This document shows, piece after piece, positions 10,650-21,599 of a stretch of 60,000 nucleotides of DNA. The notes under the pieces are model-generated. The model had not been told where the DNA came from, searched no databases, and saw only the letters and a program-made list of their open reading frames with translations. The translations under genes and the position numbers were made by a program. Where the stretch lies: the NCBI GenBank assembly GCA_950295325.1, contig OX485808.1, positions 27,054,527 through 27,114,526 of the forward strand, given 5' to 3'. Origin of the DNA: Polytrichum commune. Taxonomy: Eukaryota; Streptophyta; Polytrichopsida; Polytrichales; Polytrichaceae. How positions within the stretch are numbered: the first letter of the stretch is position 1; every line of letters starts with the position of its first letter.

Positions 10650-12304
10650 GATCATTCAATTTTGAGTTATCAAGACACATGCCAATTTCTTTCATTACAA
10701 CAAATTCCAAATATTCCTATTAATGATAAATATGGCTCATATACTTCATGGTATACAACATTGGAAATTTTATGGACAATTTTAAAGCATATCAATGATG
10801 GACTTTTCACAGAGACACACTCCTCCCCATTTTATCGTTTGATGATAGATGAGACCACTGATCGAACTCTTGAACAACATTTAATTATTTATGTTGTTTA
10901 TTTATCAAATGATGGGAAAGGACCTCATGTTACAAGATTTGTTGAGCTTTTGGTTTTTCAAAAATGATACAACAAAATCTATATATGAGGTTGTTACGGG
11001 ACTATTAGAGAAAATGCATTGGATGTCTCTCAATCAAGTAGTTTTAGCCAGTGACGGGGCTTCTAGTATGATGGCACACCATAAGGGACTAGCAGCTAGA
11101 ATGCATGCAAAGGATCTAACTCTCATAAATATGCATTGTATTGCGCATCGTAAAGCTTAGCTATGAGAGATGCAATCAGAGTTTTTCCAGAGTTTCAAAT
11201 GTTGGATCGTTTGCCATCAAAGTTTATGAATGGGTGGGCCGTAGTACAAATCAACACAACGAGGTGAAACGATTGTTGAAGGATGTAAATGAAGAAGATT
11301 ATGTAGTGGTTTTACAAATTCATGTAGTACGGTGGCTTTCTTGAGATAATGTCATGACCCGCTTACTACAGTGCATGCCGGTGTTATTGGAATTATTCAT
11401 AAATGAAGAACCACATTGGTATGAAATCATGTGCTCTTTTAGATTCCTTTTTTACTTGAACTTACTTGTAGATATTTTACAAGAGTTTAATAAATTGAAT
11501 ATCAAATTTCAATATGATATGGTTGATATCACAATTATTAGTGCAACCATCAATATCATTATTTCAATTTTATCACATTTTTTTTTAATCCGGGAATGAA
11601 CCTATGTTTAGTTGTACAAGCAAGAATTTGGGAATTTTTTTGAGGAAATTTGCAAAAAATCTTCAATTGAGTAATCATGAAAACAATACAAAAGATCATA
11701 ATATTCATGAATTGGCAAATGATGGGCCCAATGAACTACAACAATGCATATTATTGGGTGCATCTTATATGCAAAAAGTTGGTCATGCTTTGAATAATCG
11801 TTTCCCAAACCTTCCAATATTCAATGCAGCCAAACATTTTAGCTTTCATAATTTTCCAAGCAATGATAGTGACCAAATCACAAATACCGAATTGTACTTC
11901 AAAATGATTTTGTTGAAGTTTCAATACACTAAAGAAGAAAGTGACATGTGTAAGGGAGAACTCCAGGAATTTACGAAAACACTTCGACATGAGAGAGAAC
12001 AAAATGATATTTGAGGCTTGGGGCATATGTGGTAGCAAATTGGAATGGCACACAAATTGGCCTAAACTTATGCAACTTTGGCAGAATATTATTATACTCA
12101 TTCCCATCAAGTAAAGCTATTTGTGGGAGAGGATTTTCCAAACAAAATGCAATCAAAAGCCCTTTGCGCAATAAGTTGAACTTAAAACTCCTTTATACTC
12201 TTATGCAGGTCTCTCTTTGTGGGCTTGGAATGGATGCAATGGATTGGGGCTACCATTTTCAACATTTGGAGAAACATGCGAGACCAAAAGATACTTATGC
12301 TTAA
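10650..12304 (+). pseudogene. hAT transposase pseudogene (DUF4371 / hAT C-terminal type)
   Basis: Successive frames give a coherent hAT protein of the zinc finger 862-like kind. Segments in order are FYRLMIDETTDRTLEQHLII (DUF4371-like start of the RNase-H-like core, about 10830); ASDGASSMMAHHKGLAARM and NMHCIAHRKA (11040-11157); VRWLS (11330); DITIISATINI (11525); and, at the C-terminus, AICGRGFSKQNAIKSPLRNK (12117-12176), the hAT dimerisation motif where ERGFS is usual. At least three frame shifts (near 10965, 11160 and 11600-12010) and in-frame stops (for example TGA after VRWLS at 11342, explained by CGA to TGA) break it. No BED or TTF zinc finger was found upstream. The gene is dead; no repaired sequence is offered. 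Confidence 0.85.
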
Positions 12305-12522
12305 TTGAGAGTTTTTTTTGTCACAAATCAAAATTGTATTTTAATTATTCAAAATATTAGTTTTTCTAAAATAATGTGTAATCCAAAATTGAGGTGACAT
12401 TTTACGATAAAATGTATATGTCAATTGACATTCATTTTTTGTTTTTAAAAATGTTACGTGACACTTTCAATTTGAAGTTGAATGTCAAATGAAATTTGTC
12501 AATCATACACACTGGTAAGGAC

Positions 12523-13174
12523 CTATGTTCGGGGAAAACCGACGCCTAGTTCATTATCAACCGATGGATTTCCCCTCATGGTCGGTCCGAATTTCCAACC
12601 ATCGGATGGCAATCTGACTGTAAATTCAATCCTCCGGCAATTAGCCGATGGACCAAAAAATGTCCCAGAAATGTAGCCGATTCTTCTTGTGAGTTACTGG
12701 ACTTCAGCCGGAAGCATCTAGAGCGCTATTTGTCTGGGGCATCTGATGATGTACTTGAGGAAGTACCCTAAACCTTAAACTATTTGAATTATGCAACCTT
12801 TTCATGACCAAATCCAATTGCTTCTATGAAGAATTGGGGGACCCTTGGCCTTCAAGCGGTGAAGGCATTGCTAGGTTCAATTCCTGCCAAGGATATTAAC
12901 TCTTCAAATTTAAAGTTTTGAACATGCCTTTCTTTTCACTTATTCAAGATTTTGTACTAAGAAATGATTTCTAATAACTTTTCATACATTTTTTAAACAA
13001 TCAGTGCCGATATGAATTCCATTTAATCGGATATTGGCCAATGAAAATATAGGCAATTGGCCGATTGATTTTACAAAAGACCGGCTCTTGCTGATGTAAA
13101 TTGGAAAAAAATCGACCCTTCATAGCAACTACCGGCAATTAGCCACTAAGGGTTCAAAAACTTCCCGAACTCTG
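12523..13174 (+). mobile_element. X-family-like hAT MITE abutting the hAT element (652 bp)
   Basis: Begins CTATGTTCGGGGAAAACC and ends with the inverse complement of CAGAGTTCGGGAAGTTTTT. These termini resemble X-family ends (CTATGTCCGGGAAG). It is bounded by GTAAGGAC at 12515-12522 and again at 13175-13182. The left octamer is also the right duplication of the 9880-12514 hAT. The interior repeats CGGCAATTAGCC and GCCGAT motifs in both orientations. No reading frame of interest; it contains a truncated tRNA-like sequence at 12843-12892. Confidence 0.7.
12843..12892 (+). other. Truncated tRNA-like sequence
   Basis: CCTTGGC at the start pairs with GCCAAGG at the end, as an acceptor stem would. 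In between are a D-arm-like TTCAAGCGGTGAA and a B-box/T-arm AGGTTCAATTCCT. The anticodon arm is absent, so this cannot be a functional tRNA. It may be a tRNA-derived (SINE-type) relic or chance. Confidence 0.35.
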
Positions 13175-13182
13175 GTAAGGAC

Positions 13183-13807
13183 CAGTGGTGGGGGAGCAAG
13201 CACGGTCAAGTATACGAAAAAAAATGCTTTGATATATAAAAACCATAAATGGTTTGGTCAAACGCCTCAAAGTAGTAGCAAAGTGTTGTTTAAATTGGAT
13301 TGTTTTTCCATGATGCCTTCTATTGTTGTATTAGGTACTCAAATATAGGATACCGAGATGAGATCTACAAAAATTATCATTAAAAGTATTGCTCAAAAGG
13401 TAGTGGTTAAATCTGGTTTTGGACATGCATATCATGACTTGAATATTTTCAAGTTGGAAATTTTTTTTCAGATTCCTTGAATTCATCATAAACTTGTGGG
13501 CACCATTACAAAGATTTGTAATTTTTTTATAAAAAAAAACTTCAATATAAGAATTAGAAAATTACATGTGCAATATATCTACGTGCACACCATTTGCACC
13601 GTTTTCTAAAATATGTAGACTATTCTTGAAAAACAAATTGTCAACATAAATTGCTTGATTCTATAAATCTATGTGTTTTTCAAATGTTTATGATTTATTC
13701 CTTCAAAAAATTCAAAGTTAGTATATATTATTTTTTTTACTCACTTTCACTTAAACCCATGTAAGGTAATGGAGTTGTGTACTTGACCGTGCATGCGCCC
13801 TCAGGTG
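13183..13807. mobile_element. Inverted-repeat-bounded element with CAGTGG start
   Basis: Left end CAGTGGTGGGGG, then GCAAGCACGGTCAAGTATAC. The right end inverted reads CACCTGAGGGCG, then GCATGCACGGTCAAGTACAC. It directly follows the third GTAAGGAC octamer, but no copy of that octamer follows its right end, so its own duplication is unclear. Non-coding. Confidence 0.5.
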
Positions 13808-15464
13808 GTCTACAGGTGAACGCATGGTATCATCAACCATGGTATCAAAGAGCCTAATACCCGCGGGTATTACAACTAGTCGCATATTGATATTTGATGG
13901 GCAATATGCCAAGGTGAGAGGGTATGTCTATGTACACTTGAGATATTATTCGGGTCAATGCCATTGTGAACCATATCGATAGTAAGATGATTTTACTTAC
14001 TAGGTATCAAGGTTCATGCATGGTCAATAGACAAAAATACCGTATTGGCATCACATAATGTGAAATCCTCGTTATAGACACCCGAATGGATTTGGCAAAA
14101 AATTCGATACCAAACCAACATTTGTAAAGACCCTCATGTGACTAAGTAAATTTTACAATACTTTTAATCCAAAGGTGACCGGTGAGTGGCCGATGAGCTT
14201 CACTCAATGGTTTGGTATGTAATATTATACAATGAAGGATGTGCATGGATATTGAGACATTTTTCCACCACTACTTATTGTGTAGGAAAGGTGGGGACCA
14301 CAAGGCGACACCTACTTTTTAATCCTTAAACTATCTTAAACCATCAACAAGTGTGTGTCTTCATTTTTACAAGTAAAAAAAACTTCTCTCAAGGTGTTAA
14401 ATATCCCAAACATTTTGGGGTACACTACACCTTTTATAGTATTAGTGTCGCATGCGTAATAGTGTCACTTACCCTATTTTGAGGCGTATGCTAGACAACT
14501 GCACCGTAATTGTCACCTCATGACACTTGACATTCAAGTGTGCTTACTAATATCTTGGCAAGAGCATGTTCAATAGTGTTATAAGGTGCATGCCTGTGTT
14601 ACACAATGGTTTACAAGTTGACTAAAGTATACACAAATGACACTCACCATTCGTATGCTCAGGAGAATCTTTCCTCTTGCATACTAAAATGTAAACTCAT
14701 GACACTTGCTGTTAGTACACTCAGAAATATCTTCCACTTGCACACTAAAACGCAAGACTATCATCTAATATATCTCAATATGCTACTCTAAATGTCCTAA
14801 TGTAGATTTTTATTTTCACTAAAAGAAGCATTTCATGTTGACAAATGGAATCGTATTGGGAATTAACAAGTGTGACACTTTGAGACCCCTAGGCATCTAG
14901 TTTAGGCCCTACGCAAATAGTGTACATGACACTAAATATTATATATGGTGTAATCGCCTTAAGTTTTGCTTAAAGTAGAAAAACCGAAAATGGTGAATGA
15001 CCATTATTGGTGCACTAGTCTAGGTAGAATGATTCTTGTGTGCACCCAAAATGGCTAATTATAAAAGTGGTGGCCCAAAAAGGATGCAGTGACAGGTGGG
15101 ATGCAATGATTGGTTGGACAAGTGTTGTTTCAGACCACTTGCAATCACTTTTGAATGCAAAAGTAATAAGAGGTTAAATTGAAGAGTTACCTAGCTAAAT
15201 CGTTATTAAAATGTCAACTAAAACCCTAAACCTATAAGAAAAAACAAATTTTGAACATATAGTTCAATCTCGTTGTAATATGTGTCTTTTTGGTGTTTGT
15301 AGCAATTTTAATTTCATTATATAGTAGTCAAAATAACGGGAAACTCCTAGGTGAACCTTTTGTGTCACTCACCATAATAATTGTAACATCAAATCACACG
15401 TCTATAGTTGTATACTTCTTCTTCTTCTTCTTTTAATACTATAGTGTCAAGACATATTAATTAC
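13808..15464. other. Gene-free stretch
   Basis: AT-rich DNA with no convincing reading frame. Fragments such as GACACTAAATATT near 14932 resemble ends of the CACTAA/TA MITE families. A segment near 14004 (GGTATCAAGG-TCATGCATGG) is related to one near 20071. Nothing else recognised. Confidence 0.5.
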
Positions 15465-16033
15465 CAATGAGCAGGGAGATCCAACCACTACACTAAATAG
15501 GTAGATTAGTGTTGGAAACACTAATAGTCGATGAAAACGCTAAATGTAAATTGTCTCCATAGTGTTAGAACACTAAATGTCAACTCTAACACTATTTGTA
15601 CCAAGTAGTAACTTTAAATATTTACATGAGCGCATTTAGTGTTAGATGATATTTTGTAAATCTTGGAATGAAGAATTGAAGGAAGAAGAATATGAGAACC
15701 TCGTAAAAGGTATAGTTTATTCAAACCCTATTCAAACACTAATTGTAATATCAGTTGAAAATTAGTGTTTTAGGTAACTATTGCATCTAACACTAATCTT
15801 CATCTAACACTAATCTACCTGTTTAGTGTAGTTACGGATGAACCAGTTGAGTTTGAAAAATAACCGGTTGAAGTTCAAGACTTCATGAAACTGAGCAATT
15901 GTATTAGAGGAATCTATAGAATATACCTCAAACAAACAAAGAAAATAACGGAAAGATCACAACATGTAATTGGTTGGACTTGGAAAAATTAGGATCTCAC
16001 CTTGTTATGCTCAAAAAACCTCTCCGGACATTG
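15465..16033 (+). mobile_element. X-family hAT-like MITE, copy X3, with nested insertion
   Basis: Left end CAATGAGCAGGGAGATCC; right end inverted CAATGTCCGGAGAGG. Flanking octamers TTAATTAC and CTAAATAC match at 6 of 8 positions, consistent with an old 8-bp duplication. It is interrupted at 15491-15828 by a TA-type MITE. The uninterrupted site is visible in the copy at 53680-53908. Confidence 0.7.
15491..15828. mobile_element. CACTAA/TA-type MITE (338 bp)
   Basis: The left end CACTAAATAGGTAGATTAGT and the inverted right end CACTAAACAGGTAGATTAGT differ at one base. TA flanks both ends (15489-15490, 15829-15830). Comparison with other X copies, which have a single CTAG at this point, shows that the TA was duplicated on insertion. 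CACTAA motifs recur through the body. Non-autonomous; superfamily suggested only by the TA duplication. Confidence 0.8.
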
Positions 16034-16142
16034 CTAAATACAAAAGGAACAAACTAATTCTAGACTGTGGAGGTTTGTGCACTTGACATTCGTTTTAAGA
16101 TGACACTATTTCTTAACATATAGGTTGCAGCTTTGGGCTAGA

Positions 16143-16451
16143 TCACATCTGCACAGGGTTGGCCCCGCCCTTCACTACCTGGATGAAGCCCATGCTCCTT
16201 GCCCACTCCACCCGACTTCGAAAAATAAAATTGCCCTTTGCATTCTTGAAGGCCACTTGTCCATATAACCCATCACCTTCAAGGTCCAAAACCCAATATA
16301 TACCCTCACCTCCATTGAGTAATTGATAAGCAATTGATTGGGACTTCGTTTTCGAAGTAACACCGTCAATAAAACATGTAGTTAACTTGGAAGCCTCAAT
16401 TCTTACAAAACCCTCATTAGCACTGAGGTTATAATTTTTGTGACTTACCAT
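16143..16451 (-). other. Protein-like frame fragment, unrecognised
   Basis: A 102-codon minus-strand frame, ending at 16143, reads like real protein more than its neighbours do: segments include GGEGIYWVLDLEGDGLYGQV and FKNAKGNFIFRSRVEWARSM. A CAG/GTAGTG donor-like site follows GFIQ (about 16176). I do not recognise the family. It could be a decayed or captured exon; no partner exons were found. Confidence 0.25.
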
Positions 16452-16785
16452 TGAAAGGGTTCTTTGTTATAATTTAATTGAAGTGATCGTACGGAGTGTA
16501 CTATGTTCTTAACTACAAATTTTAACACCATAAGTTGTATGGCTTGAATGTTGGGGTTCAATCAACTTAAAAATGTGACCACATAAGGCCTAGTACTTAG
16601 TACGTTGCGTGGAGTAGAAGTCGACGAATGAAGACAAATGGTGTCCTTTCGAAAGCTTAATGTTGTGGACATAGGGTGGTGGGGTGGGGATGGAATGAAT
16701 TTGTTTAAAACATGTTGTTGCATGTTGTTGCATTTAAAACACTATTACATGTTGTTGCACGGACTTGTGGGGGACTAGAATGCTA

Positions 16786-17175
16786 CACTAACTGTGATAT
16801 TTAGTGTCACCAATTCTAATGGTCTTGCTTGATATTAATCGTAAACCGTAGTGTAGTGTCACCAACACTAAATGTTAACCCAATAGTATTTGTCATTCCT
16901 TGTAATAAAATTTTGGGTAGATTTAAAGTGTTGCAAGTTTTGTCGCTCACTAAGTGATTTGTCATCCAATCTTCATTCATCCACAACAATATTTCATCAC
17001 ATATTTGTTACGATGCATAGTATACCAAACTTTTGTTTTAATAGTATTGGCATTTAGACGAACTGAAAGTAAGTTGGGATGACAATATTCGTAAACCTAT
17101 TCATAGAAAAGTGCCACTTGAAAAAGTATTGTAGTGATATAAAATCCCATATGACTCTAACTATCATATTTAATG
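16786..17175 (+). mobile_element. CACTAA/TA-type MITE family Z, copy 1
   Basis: Left end CACTAACTGTGATATTTAGTG, right end ATCATATTTAATG, TA on both flanks (16784-16785, 17176-17177). The internal landmark TTAGTGTCACCAATTCTAAT recurs at about 35976, and the block with GTGTCACCAACACTAA recurs inverted in 54696-55095. Non-coding. Confidence 0.75.
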
Positions 17176-17750
17176 TAGTGCTTTAAATGTATGTAAATAT
17201 TAATGATAATAATTTGGTGTAAAATTTAAAATCCAAGATTACATCTTGATTATATATCTTGATTGTACATCCTCTTTCATTTTTTGCATGAGTATATACA
17301 ATATATCATACATGGGCAACATAACAATATTGTTTGTGTGTTCTTCCTTAATTAAGATGATCATTAGCTATCTTCAATCGTAATCCATATTGCATTGCTC
17401 AAGGGTTGCATTCTCTTTTTTCTCTCATTCATGAATCAAGACGCACATATAACATCTTTGGTTGTAAGCCATGCAAACACGAACGAGAGAGAGAGAGAGA
17501 TAACTTCTTAATCATCACATCATTGAAAAGGGAAATAATTTCATTTATTTTGCATAAATCTACCTTTGGCTCTAGGGCTATAGCCTATGAAGTCTAGAAG
17601 TATCTTCACTCTAACTCCCTAAAACCCCTCTTCTTGCACTTATGTCGCCTCACCATGATGGCAACTCATCATGAGTTCAACTCCACCCTCTTTCATCACA
17701 TTTGTATCCAAGTGTTAGTTCTAACTCTCATCTTTTGTCTCTCCCTAATC

Positions 17751-18240
17751 CACGGGTAGATCACTTAGTGCATTTTTAAAACGACGTGCGGCATAATATA
17801 GAGAGGATTAAAATCATTTGAAATAAAAATCATAAAGGAATTCCAAACATTGAAGGGGCCATTAAATGTAGACAATCCCATTATAAGCAAGTTAAATGGA
17901 CATAAAACGTGGGCCACTATTTTTTTTGTAAAATCAATACAGGGGCTGAAGATAAGGATCCTAGAAGGTATGTTTAGTATGGTATGTAAATGGGTTTAGG
18001 ACTCACGGGGATGGATGATAATTGGGATTTCCGTCTATCCAAAATTTCTTAAAAGGAATATAGAGTACAAAAAATTGCAGTGACTTGGACAATATAAGTA
18101 ATGCAAGGGTGTAAACAAATGGGCCATTTTTTTATAGGGAGGCTTTAATTCAACCCTTGAAGGTAAATAGCCCCAAAACAAAACAAAAAAACCCCAACCG
18201 CACGTGGTGCACAAAAATGCCTTAGAGTGATCTACCCGTG
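17751..18240. mobile_element. CACGGGT-type hAT-like MITE (490 bp)
   Basis: Both ends read CACGGGTAGATCACT inverted with respect to each other. A perfect 8-bp duplication CCCTAATC flanks it at 17743-17750 and 18241-18248. The first 15 bp resemble the CACGGGGAGGTCACT end of the 411-bp family, so the two are probably related. Long inverted arms continue through the CGTGCGG motif. Confidence 0.9.
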
Positions 18241-18248
18241 CCCTAATC

Positions 18249-19011
18249 TCAACTCTCACAAGTTCTATGCAATTTTTGGTTACGAGCACTGCGGCTATTG
18301 TTTGCGCAACATCATGGCAAGGCAACGGTCTCCTATTTTCACCATAATAAACACTATGGTGATCTTAGAACTCTTTACCCTTGGCTTCCACATTATTGCA
18401 TACATGTCTATCACTAAGCATTATGGCACTATTACTATAGCCTCTATGACAATGAATCTTTCACTCTTACTCTTCTTATCTCTTCCGAATGGATCACACG
18501 CTAACGCCCATTAACAGTAGATGAACCTAACCATTTGTTTGTCAATTTCTATGTCTTACATTATGATTTTCTTATTGCCCACTCTCTCGTGATGCCCTAT
18601 GTTTTTCTTTCTTTCACATAACCTTATCAATATGTACTCTCTCAATGGCTCTAATCTCTCTACATTGACACATGGCAATATCATTAACTTTTGGTTACGC
18701 CTTTGCACCTAAAATATCATGTAACCAAGATCGTGGTCGTAGTCCATATTTGTGTATTGTCATCGTCTATTGTCCTCCAATAGACTATCACATGCAATAA
18801 CAACTCTCTTCATAACCTTGGCAAGGTGTTGGTATTACCATCTATCTTAGTGATCTATCGTGTCTTTCACCTTAAACTCTATGCCTAAACACTAATGCCA
18901 AGAAAACCCTTTGATAATGGTGTGCCCCCAACTTCATGCAAGAGTCACTTATCATTTTCTTTGCCAATGAGTGATAACTCCTCTCTAACCAAGTGATCAT
19001 GCCTATTGCTT
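18249..19011. other. Gene-free stretch between MITEs
   Basis: Pyrimidine-rich DNA, together with 17600-17742 on the other side of the CACGGGT element, has a coding-like look (CTCTTCTTATCTCTTCC and similar) but is broken in every frame. No gene can be supported. Confidence 0.4.
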
Positions 19012-19019
19012 GTTGGAAC

Positions 19020-19429
19020 CACGGGGAGGTCACTTCATTGTCAAGTTGACACCACGTGCGGACAAAGTTTGCTACCCCTATATTACATGCCATATATAAT
19101 TTTAAAATTTATGATATTTTTTTCTGCATATACATAACCATTGATAGTATCTTTTGAAAAAAAATTTGAAAATTTTAGTCATCTTTATTTTTTTAGTAAT
19201 CGTTTTAGTTTAATTATGTGTCATTCTAGTTAGAAACGGTATGTTTTATGAAAAAAACAAATCATCAAATTTAGTGACCGCTTTTAACTATGTCATAGGT
19301 ACTATGTATATTTACTCATGAAAAACATTTGATAAAATTTTGACCCATTTTGGTGGTGCAACTTACCAAAAGAAGATTTTTTTTGGTCGCACGTGGTGTT
19401 CAACTTGACAATGGAGTGACCCCCCCGTG
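19020..19429. mobile_element. CACGGGG-type MITE, copy 2 (410 bp)
   Basis: The same terminal repeats and interior as 3551-3961, including GACAAAGTTTGCTACCCCTA. Flanked by GTTGGAAC (19012-19019) and GTTGGAAT (19430-19437), an 8-bp duplication with one change. Confidence 0.9.
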
Positions 19430-20313
19430 GTTGGAATTGCCTAAAATTGGCTACCATTCAACTATTGCCAACCAATTTCAATGTAAGCTCGAAATTAGGA
19501 GGTCTATCCATACTAGAGCCTCAAATTTTGTTCGTCAAGTATGTAAATTCGGTTGATGCCATTTGAACATATCTAGACAAAGACTTGCCTAGTCTCACCT
19601 TGGAATGGGTAGGCACAACATACGACACATTGTGGTCATCTTTGTGGTCATCCAAGACAAAATGGTGTAGTTAATAAACACTTTTGGCCACTTTGACACA
19701 AAAAACTCTTTTGTGAATGTGGGTTTGATGCTAACCCTATGTGCCAATTTCTCGAATCGGCCTTGCATTCTACATGCTCTTCCATAACGTGTTCCCATTG
19801 AGGAGGGTCCACGGGTTCTCTCAACAATCCATCATGCAATATATGTTTGCAACATGCCACTGGTATTATGTCATGAGGGTATAATACCAAGGGTGGGTCG
19901 AACGGGCATTCCAATCATGCTGATCGCATGATCAGTGTTTCTTCTCTCTCTTGCAACGTGCCATGTCATTGACCCCGTACAATTTGGCTATTACATCAAG
20001 ATATCAAATATATTGAAACCTATTGGGTATCAAAAGGAGCTTTCTTATGCATACATATTGCTTTCTTCTAGGTATGAAGGTTTTTGCATGGTATATAGAC
20101 GTATTTAGTACAAAAGATAGAAACAAAGGTCCCAAAATCCACAATCATGCCAATTGTTGTTCCAAGAAATAAGTTATATATTAGCATTTACACTAATCGA
20201 ACTGCACACATCTGACTTATTGTTCGGACCATGATTTTGGTCCTTAGTACTAGATTTCTAGTCCCATACTACTACTGGAAAATGTGGTACAAGTTGCAGA
20301 TGAACCCATGTTA

Positions 20314-20447
20314 CTCCCTCTGTCCCAAAATGATTGTCCTTACCCCCCGGAGTTTAATACTCCAAAATATTTGTTTAACGAACATTTTAGGACATAAAAG
20401 TCCGCGGGGGGGGGGGGGGTAGGACAATCATTTTGGGACGGAGGGAG
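20314..20447. mobile_element. Stowaway MITE (134 bp)
   Basis: The right terminus inverted is CTCCCTCCGTCCCAAAATGA; the left end has one difference. TA flanks both sides (20312-20313, 20448-20449). This is the classical Stowaway end and target. A run of 14 G at 20406-20419 lies in the right arm opposite only six C in the left arm, so the homopolymer has expanded. Confidence 0.95.
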
Positions 20448-20879
20448 TACAAGATTTCAATTTCATTAATACCTACCATTCTTAGCAAGGCATCATGTTG
20501 TACTCGTACTATCCCAATGAGTTACGCACCACAATCTCACCTTGCTAAAATGTGTGTAAATTGTGTGTTATGGGGTGACCAACAAAATTGCATTCATCTT
20601 GCAACTCTACATATCTTAGCCTTAGGGTTGGTTCACACACGGTCCCAAGTCCCAAGTCCCACGTCACTTGAGGTCAATCCGTGCAATCTCAGCCGTTGGG
20701 AACATGGAAGTTGGGACTAACATGTATAAATCAAAGGTACTTTATACATATTGTAGCATGATCGAACCTATATGGAATCTAAAATTTATTTAAAACAATT
20801 GGTGTGCACTATGTTATTAACCATTTATTACCCACAAAAGCCCCATATGCGCGTTCTCTCTCTCTCTCTCTCTCTAAGA

Positions 20880-21567
20880 AAAAAATCATTGTGGAGCCAC
20901 ATCATGCCTTCCCCCCCCCCCCCACTACAGACAAAGTTTCTTCAATGTTTCAAAAGAAAAAGATGCAAGTCGCATTTGATTTGTTTTGGTTTGAAGGGGA
21001 ACAATATTAAGTGGTTTAATTTTAATGTTTAACTTTTTAATCCGCTCGTAGAATGTCACTAAGACTTGAAAGAGGAAGAAATTATTTAAGTCTGATGTGT
21101 TGCCCATTGCACAAATCATCCATCTTTTGTAGTGTGGGTAACATTCCAATTAAATAATGTTACAAAATTCGCATTCAAACTCAATGCAAGAAACACTCAT
21201 AATCCAACCAATAAACTTTGACCACCTCTAGAATAGGCGTATGAACTTCAAAATTGGAAATTTAAATTCTCATTTGTGCATGTAACTCTCAAGTGCCACA
21301 TATGTAACCCAAAAAAGAAAGTAAAATAATTACGACTCAACAACAATCGAACATTGAACATCATTCATCTTGAGCCATCTTGGGTTGCAAGGAACACATA
21401 AGCGAGGGTGTTAAGGAAACCTTCTCACACAAGTTTAGCAGCAAAAACTCGTGACGCGTCCACATCCTCACATTGATTTGCGTCCCAAGTATGTGTCATC
21501 GAGGAGTTGCCAAATTTGTCCCCATTTCCCGAAAAACGGGGCCATGCATTAGTGGACACATGAACAA
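20880..21567 (+). repeat. Long dispersed repeat R, copy 1
   Basis: About 690 bp is repeated in the same orientation at 28500-29223. Both start at TTGTGGAGCCACATCATGCC followed by a poly-C run, and both end with CCATTTCCCGAAAAACGGGG. A possible Tourist-like left end (GGGTTGGTTCACACACGG after TTA) lies upstream at about 20630, so R may be part of a larger composite element ending near 22077. No coding frame is conserved between copies. Confidence 0.75.
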
Positions 21568-21599
21568 TTTCAGCCATTGGGAGCATGGTCCGACGTCTT

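Larger units (their letters stand above)
9880..12514 (+). mobile_element. hAT-superfamily DNA transposon, defective (2635 bp)
   Basis: Terminal inverted repeats start CAGTGTGTATG; the first 20 bp of the two ends differ at one position. A perfect 8-bp duplication GTAAGGAC flanks it at 9872-9879 and 12515-12522, diagnostic for hAT. Inside, on the plus strand, are a class III peroxidase exon fragment (10175-10312) and a decayed hAT transposase ending in its dimerisation region (to 12304). Subterminal DNA at both ends repeats the motif GTCAATTGACA. Stops and frame changes mean the element cannot encode its own transposase, but its ends look intact. Confidence 0.9.

Noticed and set aside
13838-13862. 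TGGTATCAAAGAGCC resembling a Copia primer-binding site; a similar sequence near 24030
   Set aside because: No LTRs, polypurine tract or gag/pol coding were found around either site.
17640-18514. Possible second peroxidase N-terminus (signal-peptide-like and AAIV-AT segments) split by the CACGGGT MITE
   Set aside because: It needs several frame changes within 60 bases and lacks the HDCF motif; too weak to call.
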